Origin: JALOTE01 sp031422195
GTDB lineage: Bacteria; Pseudomonadota; Alphaproteobacteria; Rhizobiales; Rhizobiaceae
Direction of reading: 5' to 3'
Length of the DNA: 14,080 bases
Assembly (NCBI GenBank): GCA_031422195.1
Contig: JANOPZ010000141.1
Span: 1 to 14,080 of the forward strand
Shown here: in pieces, positions 8,701 through 13,754 of the stretch
Position numbering within the stretch: position 1 is the first letter of the stretch
How the letters are laid out: every line of letters begins with the position of its first letter
Program-made: the position numbers and the translations under genes
The notes under the pieces: model-generated
What the model was told of the DNA's origin: nothing
Databases searched by the model: none
The model's input: only the letters and a program-made list of their open reading frames with translations

Positions 8701-9234
8701 GAGCGCATCGCCGGAAAGCTCGCCCCGCAATTTGGCGCGGGCGGCCTCGTGTTCCTTACGGTCAACGTCTTTGAGTTCTGATGCGTTGGCCAGAACCGAG
8801 CGCGGGCTTTCAAGACCAATCCGGTCCATGCATTCCCGGAACAGTTTGCGGTCTTCCGCTTTGTCGATGGCTTCGGCTTTCGCGCCGATCATTTCAACAT
8901 TGTAGCGTTCAAGCACACCCATAGCTTGAAGCGATAAAGCAGTATTAAGCGCCGTTTGCCCGCCCATCGTTGGCAGCAATGCATCGGGGCGTTCTTTCGC
9001 AATAATCTTGGCAACAATTTCCGGCGTGATCGGCTCAATGTAGGTTGCGTCTGCCAAATCCGGATCGGTCATAATGGTTGCCGGATTGGAGTTCACCAGA
9101 ATGATACGATAACCTTCGGCCTTCAGCGCTTTGCAGGCTTGCGTCCCGGAATAATCAAATTCGCAGGCCTGACCAATCACAATGGGCCCAGCGCCAATGA
9201 TCAGAATGGATTTGATGTCGTCGCGCTTTGGCAT
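5746..9234 (-). CDS. carB: Carbamoyl-phosphate synthase large subunit
   Basis: CarB makes carbamoyl phosphate from bicarbonate, ammonia (from the CarA glutaminase subunit) and two ATP, feeding arginine and pyrimidine synthesis. The 1162-residue product begins with the near-invariant [20 protein letters not shown]. It shows the internal duplication of the family: a carboxyphosphate half with ATP-grasp ([13 protein letters not shown] near 221-233, [23 protein letters not shown]) and a carbamoyl-phosphate half ([45 protein letters not shown]). A C-terminal MGS-like allosteric domain spans about 1034-1162. Relative to the E. coli enzyme there is an insertion of about 54 residues around 150-210, which I recall as usual in Rhizobiales. 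The start is supported by GGAG 7 bases before the ATG. carA is not in the window, so the two subunits are encoded apart. Confidence 0.98.
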   Translation of the reverse strand: [1162 protein letters not shown]

Positions 9235-9352
9235 AGGGTTGCTCCGTATTTGGTCTAAGGTCGTGCGTGTTTCGCCGCAGCAATGCTGAGCAGCTGTACC
9301 GTTGCAATGATAAGGCTAAAACCGGCTTATAGGGCTGCGTGACGGTGATGTG

Positions 9353-9366
9353 AACCCTTAGGGGTT
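9353..9366. repeat. Inverted repeat AACCC-N4-GGGTT, copy 1
   Basis: AACCCTTAGGGGTT is a 14-bp near-palindrome with 5-bp arms, lying 40 bp after the end of the LytTR gene in the 171-bp spacer before carB. The same pattern, AACCC-N4-GGGTT, recurs at 10262-10275 before that gene. It could be a protein-binding site. As a terminator it would be weak, since no T run follows on the LytTR strand. Confidence 0.4.
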
Positions 9367-9405
9367 ATGTTTACCGAAGTATTTCACCGCAAAATTCAGC
9401 GACTA

Positions 9406-10239
9406 TTATTGCGCCGCGCGCTCCAGCAAAGCTCTGATTTTGGTGGTCATTGCGCGGCTTAATGGAAAATAGCGGCCATCAACCGTGTATAATTTTGCTT
9501 TTCCGATACTGCCTTCAACGCGAGCAATCGCTGTGTTGGCAACCCAATGCGAGCGATGGATCATGCGACCTTCCAATGGCGCGGTTTCGGTAACAGCATC
9601 GGCAAGACGCATCAGGATAAGACTTGAACCCTTTGTTGTTACGACTTCAACATAATGGTCGGCCGCGCTCAGACTGATCAAATCCCCTCTCTTTTCCAAT
9701 GGCAACCGTGCCATTAATTTGGGCTGCGCAAGTGTGTTTGCAACTGTTGTGTCCGGTAGTGGCCGGGGGGTTGCGATGCCTTCGTCACTTTCGTTGCCTG
9801 CAGCCAAATTGGATAAAATCGAAAACGCCAATGTTAGTGGCACGGCCGTGCTCAGCGCGAGAAGCCAGTTTTCAAAACTGAGTTGAAAATGATCGCTTTT
9901 CAACAATGGCTCAATCCACATTGTAACAAGAGAAACAGGAAAGCCCGCAAAAATTGCGCAAATGGTCAGATGCAACCATTTGTTTGGCAGAGTGTTTGCC
10001 AATGCACGGCTAAAAATATTCAAGCTAAAAATAGCCGTGACCCACGTAAAAGCGTGTAATAAAAACCATAATCCCAGTCGGTGCGGCAAGCTGAAAGCTT
10101 CCAAAGTTCCGAAAGGGCCTGATATCGCAAAAATCAAAACAACGATGCCAAACACTGCATAAAGGCGTGGATTGGTCAGGTTGGTGTGCGTTTGACGCAG
10201 CGCGGTTTGCAAAAATATCGCGTTCACGTAACTGCTCAT
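9406..10239 (-). CDS. Membrane-anchored LytTR-domain transcriptional regulator
   Basis: The 277-residue protein combines four predicted membrane helices (about residues 27-44, 57-76, 88-109 and 124-145) with a C-terminal LytTR DNA-binding domain (about 180-275). LytTR features are clear: ISLSAADHYVEVVT at 188-201, the basic HRSHWVANTAIARVEG at 228-243, and VDGRYFPLSRAM near 253-264. There is no receiver domain, so it is a one-component regulator that probably senses something in or near the membrane and binds DNA from there. A Thr/Pro/Ala linker (about 150-178) joins the two parts. It is divergent from a DUF2306 membrane protein, with a repeat-rich 77-bp region between them that may be its operator. 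The ribosome site AAGG abuts the ATG unusually closely, so the exact start is uncertain. The signal and targets are unknown. Confidence 0.85.
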   Translation of the reverse strand: MSSYVNAIFLQTALRQTHTNLTNPRLYAVFGIVVLIFAISGPFGTLEAFSLPHRLGLWFLLHAFTWVTAIFSLNIFSRALANTLPNKWLHLTICAIFAGFPVSLVTMWIEPLLKSDHFQLSFENWLLALSTAVPLTLAFSILSNLAAGNESDEGIATPRPLPDTTVANTLAQPKLMARLPLEKRGDLISLSAADHYVEVVTTKGSSLILMRLADAVTETAPLEGRMIHRSHWVANTAIARVEGSIGKAKLYTVDGRYFPLSRAMTTKIRALLERAAQ

Positions 10240-10261
10240 CCTTTGGCGAAATCGGCATTGT

Positions 10262-10275
10262 AACCCAAATGGGTT
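10262..10275. repeat. Inverted repeat AACCCA-AA-TGGGTT, copy 2
   Basis: A perfect 6-bp inverted repeat with a 2-bp centre, 22 bp upstream of the LytTR start codon. It shares AACCC-N4-GGGTT with the element at 9353-9366, so the two flank the LytTR gene. It overlaps the left half of the direct repeat at 10270-10289, which fits a compact operator. Confidence 0.5.
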
Positions 10276-10289
10276 GTTGATTGGGTTGT
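10270..10289 (+). promoter_or_regulatory. Putative LytTR operator, direct repeat with 12-bp phasing
   Basis: The 8-mer TGGGTTGT occurs exactly twice, at 10270-10277 and 10282-10289, a start-to-start distance of 12 bp. LytTR-domain proteins are known to bind short direct repeats about one helical turn apart (12-13 bp between elements), with GTT in the core. Both copies contain GTT. An additional inverted repeat, GATTG (10279-10283) and CAATC (10292-10296), overlaps it. The site lies in the divergent region, 27 bp before the DUF2306 ATG and 30 bp from the LytTR ATG, so one site could control both genes. The link to this LytTR protein is inferred. Confidence 0.45.
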
Positions 10290-10316
10290 GTCAATCCATT
10301 CAAACGTTGGGCTAAT

Positions 10317-10811
10317 ATGTCTTTTTCACCACTCGCCTCCGCCTCATTCGTAATTCAAATTCACGCATTTGGCGCTATTATTGCCCTATTTCTTGGCCTT
10401 GCAATTTTATTGCTAAGAAAAGGCACAAGACTGCATTTTTGGGCTGGCAGGATTTGGGTGCTCATTATGTTGATCACAAGTTTGTCTTCGTTCTTCATTT
10501 CGCAAAGCCCTATCATCGGGCCGTTCGGTGTCATCCACCTCTTGTCAGTTGTCACATTAATTGGGCTCTATAGAGCGGTATCCGCTGCCCGAAGGCGAGA
10601 TTTCAAAGCGCATGGTCGCGCGATGATGGCGCTTTATTTTCAAGCTTTGATCTTGGCAGGATTATTCACGTTTATGCCGGGGCGAATTATGAACCGGGTG
10701 GTTTTCCGCTCGGCTGAAATATCTGAAATCGTCGTTTTGCTGTTTAGCCTTTTAGGATTTGCAATCTTGCTGGCCCTTGCTTGGCGCAAAAGTTGGGCTT
10801 TGACGCGATAA
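10317..10811 (+). CDS. DUF2306 family integral membrane protein
   Basis: The 164-residue product is almost entirely hydrophobic, with about five predicted membrane helices (near residues 12-33, 42-62, 70-88, 102-122 and 138-158). The spaced motifs H16-AFG, LHFWAGRIW (His40), IHLLS (His74) and AHGRAMM (His99), plus FMPGR, fit the uncharacterised DUF2306 family. The four histidines sit in or at the ends of helices 1-4, a pattern that could bind haem or a metal, but this is only suggested. I start at the ATG at 10317. An in-frame TTG at 10281 would add 12 residues, but it lies inside the repeat cluster and lacks a ribosome site. It is divergent from the membrane LytTR regulator, so it is a likely target or signalling partner of it. 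The stop is 19 bp from the end of the convergent dehydrogenase. Confidence 0.8.
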   Translation: MSFSPLASASFVIQIHAFGAIIALFLGLAILLLRKGTRLHFWAGRIWVLIMLITSLSSFFISQSPIIGPFGVIHLLSVVTLIGLYRAVSAARRRDFKAHGRAMMALYFQALILAGLFTFMPGRIMNRVVFRSAEISEIVVLLFSLLGFAILLALAWRKSWALTR

Positions 10812-10830
10812 AGCCCCGCATCAACACCCA

Positions 10831-11841
10831 TCACGGAATAATCAGAACTTTTACTTCGCCCGGTGCTGGCGGGTTGGCAATTATTGCCGGTGCTTCCGCC
10901 ATTGTGACACATCGTGAAATGAGCGGGTCAATTTGAATTTGCCCCGCTGCAACCATTTCTGCGGCGCGGCGCTGGGTAAAGGGGTTTAGAAACGAAGTGA
11001 GAATTGACACTTCACGGAACAATAAGTCGAATGGCTCGTAAGTCACCTTCAAGCCTTGCGATACAACACCAACGATAACCACTTTGCCGCCTGGCCTTGC
11101 TAAGCGGGGAGCCTGTTCAACTGTTTCAATGACGCCTGCGCATTCCAACACAACATCAGCACCGCCTGATGTGTGGTGAATAAGTTCTGCCTCAAAATTT
11201 TTCATCGACGGGTCAAGCGCCGAGGTTGCACCGAGTTGCAGAGCAAGATCGCGTTTGGATTTCTGGCGGGTGACCAAAACAACTTGAGTTGCTCCGGCCA
11301 TTCGCGCAAGCTGCACTGTCAGAAGGCCAATCACACCGCCGCCTAGGACAACAACTGAACCACCAGCCCTAATTGCTGCAAGATCTATACCGTGGAGACA
11401 ACAGGCCAAAGGTTCACTAAAGGCGCCGTGTAAAGGGTTCAGGTCGGCGGGTAGCAAAAAGGCTTGTTTTTCAGGAACAATTGTAAACTCGGCCATGCCG
11501 CCATCACGGCTGATGCCTATCGTTTGCAAATTTTGGCATAGATTGACGCGCCCTTCATTGCAACGCGCACATCGTCCACATGCGATATTGGGGTCGCAGG
11601 TAATCCGATTTCCTACCTCAAGCGACAAAATATTCTCGCCCAATTCTTCAATTATGCCCGAAAATTCATGACCCAAAGTCACTGGCGGGCGACATGGAAA
11701 CTCACCGTGGTATAAATGCCGGTCAGTGCCGCAAACCCCTGATGCTTCAATGCGAACCAGCACTTCACCGGGACCCGGGCGCGGTTTTTGGACGTCGCGG
11801 ATAAAAAGACTATGGACGGCTTCGAGGCGGATTGCTTTCAT
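10831..11841 (-). CDS. Zinc-dependent medium-chain alcohol/polyol dehydrogenase, substrate unknown
   Basis: The 336-residue protein is a zinc-containing medium-chain dehydrogenase of the sorbitol/threonine dehydrogenase type, a cytoplasmic NAD(P)-dependent alcohol oxidoreductase. Catalytic-zinc ligands are Cys37 (GVCGTD), His58-Glu59 (GHEF) and possibly Glu143 in SEPLACCLHG. The structural zinc is held by Cys88, Cys91, Cys94 and Cys102. The Rossmann motif GGGVIG is at 167-172. At the end of the second Rossmann strand the sequence reads VVLVTRQKSKR, without the acidic residue typical of NAD-preferring relatives, so NADPH use is plausible. No sugar-transport or kinase gene adjoins it, so the substrate cannot be named. 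No strong ribosome site precedes the ATG. It is divergent from the lipoprotein gene across 140 bp. Confidence 0.9.
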   Translation of the reverse strand: MKAIRLEAVHSLFIRDVQKPRPGPGEVLVRIEASGVCGTDRHLYHGEFPCRPPVTLGHEFSGIIEELGENILSLEVGNRITCDPNIACGRCARCNEGRVNLCQNLQTIGISRDGGMAEFTIVPEKQAFLLPADLNPLHGAFSEPLACCLHGIDLAAIRAGGSVVVLGGGVIGLLTVQLARMAGATQVVLVTRQKSKRDLALQLGATSALDPSMKNFEAELIHHTSGGADVVLECAGVIETVEQAPRLARPGGKVVIVGVVSQGLKVTYEPFDLLFREVSILTSFLNPFTQRRAAEMVAAGQIQIDPLISRCVTMAEAPAIIANPPAPGEVKVLIIP

Positions 11842-11955
11842 ATTTTCGGCTTTGTTTTGATGATTGATCCACTATGTTCCAATCCTCATCAGTCCGTCAA
11901 GGTCGTATCAAGCCAGATAAATTAACCGCATATTCACCATAATCAACGATTGTTG

Positions 11956-11973
11956 CCGCAGTATAATATGCGG
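11956..11973 (+). promoter_or_regulatory. Perfect -10 box inside a short inverted repeat, before the lipoprotein gene
   Basis: A consensus TATAAT (11962-11967) is centred between CCGCA (11956-11960) and TGCGG (11969-11973). No good -35 is seen at the usual spacing. If used, transcription would start about 8 bases before the ATG at 11982, giving a very short leader. The symmetry suggests an operator over the -10 box. Alternatively this is chance AT richness. Confidence 0.3.
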
Positions 11974-11981
11974 GGCCGACA

Positions 11982-12599
11982 ATGCTAACTTTTTCAAAAT
12001 CTATTTTGCCGTCGATTGCCGCGATTTCAATGATAGCCCTTTCAGCTTGCGCGACACAGGCGCCGCGCGTGAATAACGCTGCGTTGGGATATTCAGTTAC
12101 AAATTACGCCATTGATGCTGATGGCAATGAAATATCGTTGTCCAACGCGTTAACTCTATCGCTTTCCACTATTGGTTTACTGACGCAACTGCCCGCCAAA
12201 GCGAACGTAACCATTGATGCCGTGCGCTATAATTCACCGTTTATTGGTTTTTTCTACGGCGGCCAGCATTTTGCCAGCCTGTCCGTAACATTGACTGATA
12301 GTTCAGGTACAACAATCACTAGTTTCCAGCTGTATGTTGCTTCCAGTGGCGAGCGTAACTCAGCTGACGCAGAATTAGCATCTGAAGCAGCGCAAATTAT
12401 CGCGGCGAAAGCCGCTAACGCGTATCTGCCGATGAAAGCACGTTCCTATTCGGCGCCCAAACCGGTCATTGCTGCTGCAACGATACCTGTTGTGTTGCAA
12501 CCGGCTGTACAAGCGCCAATTATTGACGCCACTGCGCCAGGCACTGATGATGAAACGCCTTGCGTTATTGGCCCGGATGGCAAGTGCCTTGCATTTTAG
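11982..12599 (+). CDS. Small lipoprotein of unknown function
   Basis: The 205-residue product has a lipoprotein signal: a hydrophobic stretch at about residues 9-20 followed by the lipobox LSAC, with Cys23 as the lipidated residue. The mature protein should be anchored to a membrane facing the periplasm. The region about 35-150 looks like a compact, beta-rich domain (NVTIDAVRYNSPFIGFFYGGQHFASLSVTLTD). Next come an Ala-rich helix-like segment and a Pro/Ala/Val-rich linker at about 158-190. The end, CVIGPDGKCLAF, holds Cys194 and Cys202, close enough to form a disulfide or a small metal or redox loop. I do not recognise the family. It lies 103 bp before the zinc peptidase on the same strand. 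The GGGGCC before the ATG may serve as the ribosome site. Confidence 0.82.
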   Translation: MLTFSKSILPSIAAISMIALSACATQAPRVNNAALGYSVTNYAIDADGNEISLSNALTLSLSTIGLLTQLPAKANVTIDAVRYNSPFIGFFYGGQHFASLSVTLTDSSGTTITSFQLYVASSGERNSADAELASEAAQIIAAKAANAYLPMKARSYSAPKPVIAAATIPVVLQPAVQAPIIDATAPGTDDETPCVIGPDGKCLAF

Positions 12600-12617
12600 G
12601 GCAGTAGTTTCGCATTT

Positions 12618-12632
12618 TGTAATATCATTACA
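12618..12632. promoter_or_regulatory. Palindrome TGTAAT-N3-ATTACA before the metallopeptidase gene
   Basis: TGTAATATCATTACA is a perfect 6-bp inverted repeat with a 3-bp centre, located 19 bp after the lipoprotein stop and 70 bp before the peptidase start. Its size and symmetry fit a dimeric repressor site. I cannot assign it to a regulator. It resembles 15-bp Fur-superfamily boxes in length only, since its centre does not match them. Confidence 0.35.
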
Positions 12633-12702
12633 CTTGGAACATTGCCTGTAACCATCGTAACGTTCTCCGAAATGATCCAATGCGGATTTTGGAGTTAGAT
12701 TG

Positions 12703-13611
12703 ATGGAATGGAAAGGCCGCCGCGAAAGCCAAAATGTTGAAGACCAACGCGGGCAAAACACCGGAGGTAGTGGCCGGGGTGGCCCACAGTTCCGTTTTCC
12801 GTCCGGCACGCAAATGCGCAGTTCCAGTGGCGGCAGTCTTTCGGGACTGATTTTATTGGTGGTACTGTTTTTCGTTCTCAAGGCCTGCGGCATTGACCCT
12901 ATGCAGATTTTGGCGGGGGGCGATCCTGCTGGTCCGGTATCGAGCGAACAAGTTCAGCCGCGCACTGAAGCCCGAAATGATGAAATGAAACAATTCGTAA
13001 GCGTTGTGCTTGCCGAAACTGAAGATACTTGGGGCAAGATTTTTAAGCAGAACGATCGCCAATACCCAGAGCCAACTTTAGTATTGTTTGATGGTCAAGT
13101 GCAATCAGCCTGCGGGTTTGCTTCGGCCGCCTCCGGTCCGTTTTATTGCCCGGGTGACCAGAAGCTTTACATCGATTTGAATTTTTATGACACGTTGTCC
13201 CGCCAGTTTGGGGCGCCGGGTGACTTTGCGCAAGCCTATGTTATTGCACATGAAGTTGGACACCATATCCAGAATTTGGTGGGTGTGCTGCCAAAGTTTA
13301 ACCAAATGCGCCAATCATTGGGTGAAAGTGAAGCCAACGCCATGTCTGTGCGGGTTGAACTGCAGGCCGATTGTTTTGCTGGTATCTGGGCGCACGATAC
13401 TGCTCAAAAAGGCCTTCTCGAAAGCGGTGACATTGAAGAAGCCATCAATGCGGCAGCTCAAATCGGCGATGATACGTTGCAGCGTAAAACACAAGGTTAT
13501 GTGGTTCCTGAAAGCTTCAGCCATGGAACTTCAGAGCAACGTAAAGAATGGTTCATGCGCGGGCTTAAAAATGGAAAACTAGATGATTGTGATACTTTCT
13601 CTGCCAGCTAG
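12703..13611 (+). CDS. ypfJ: Neutral zinc metallopeptidase, YpfJ family
   Basis: The 302-residue protein belongs to the YpfJ-type putative zinc metallopeptidases. The N-terminus MEWKGRRESQNVEDQRG is the family's conserved opening, followed by a Gly/Ser-rich stretch and one membrane helix (about residues 47-63). A periplasmic catalytic domain comes after it. HEVGHH at 183-188 supplies the zinc-binding histidines and catalytic glutamate, and RVELQADCFAGIWAHD (from residue 217) holds the probable third ligand, Glu219 or the nearby Asp. Cys137 and Cys149 may form a disulfide. The ATG at 12703 is chosen because GGAG (12691-12694) lies 8 bases before it and the protein then begins with the family motif; the TTG just upstream is not needed. 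The substrate is unknown. The preceding lipoprotein gene may be co-transcribed, though a palindrome lies between them. Confidence 0.93.
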   Translation: MEWKGRRESQNVEDQRGQNTGGSGRGGPQFRFPSGTQMRSSSGGSLSGLILLVVLFFVLKACGIDPMQILAGGDPAGPVSSEQVQPRTEARNDEMKQFVSVVLAETEDTWGKIFKQNDRQYPEPTLVLFDGQVQSACGFASAASGPFYCPGDQKLYIDLNFYDTLSRQFGAPGDFAQAYVIAHEVGHHIQNLVGVLPKFNQMRQSLGESEANAMSVRVELQADCFAGIWAHDTAQKGLLESGDIEEAINAAAQIGDDTLQRKTQGYVVPESFSHGTSEQRKEWFMRGLKNGKLDDCDTFSAS

Positions 13612-13754
13612 CCGTAGTATTATTATTTAGAGGTAGTAACGCTAAGGAAGAATATTGATTGAATAGAGGTTCAGAAGTATAATTCAACGGAACAATGTAA
13701 TTTTTCCTCTCATATTGGTGCTGATAGTGTGGGACAGAATGTCCTGTAAAATAG
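13612..13754. other. AT-rich non-coding spacer
   Basis: This stretch after the peptidase gene is clearly richer in A and T than its surroundings and has stops in all three forward frames. I see no tRNA, convincing terminator hairpin or strong promoter. It may hold the promoter of whatever gene extends past the window end. Confidence 0.5.

Noticed and set aside
6134..8905. Several plus-strand frames of 74-119 codons inside carB
   Set aside because: They are fully antisense to a well-conserved gene, have shadow-like composition and no ribosome sites or domains.
9235..9405. Possible attenuator or pyrimidine-responsive leader before carB
   Set aside because: The spacer has a short CAGCA-A-TGCTG repeat but no terminator with a T run and no leader peptide rich in relevant codons.
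10281..10316. TTG start giving a 12-residue extension of the DUF2306 protein
   Set aside because: The added residues lie in the repeat cluster and no Shine-Dalgarno precedes the TTG; the ATG at 10317 starts just before the first helix.
12375..12893. 172-codon reading frame on the minus strand
   Set aside because: It lies across the end of the lipoprotein gene and the start of the peptidase gene, is rich in Arg, Cys and Ser as shadow frames are, and has no recognisable domain.
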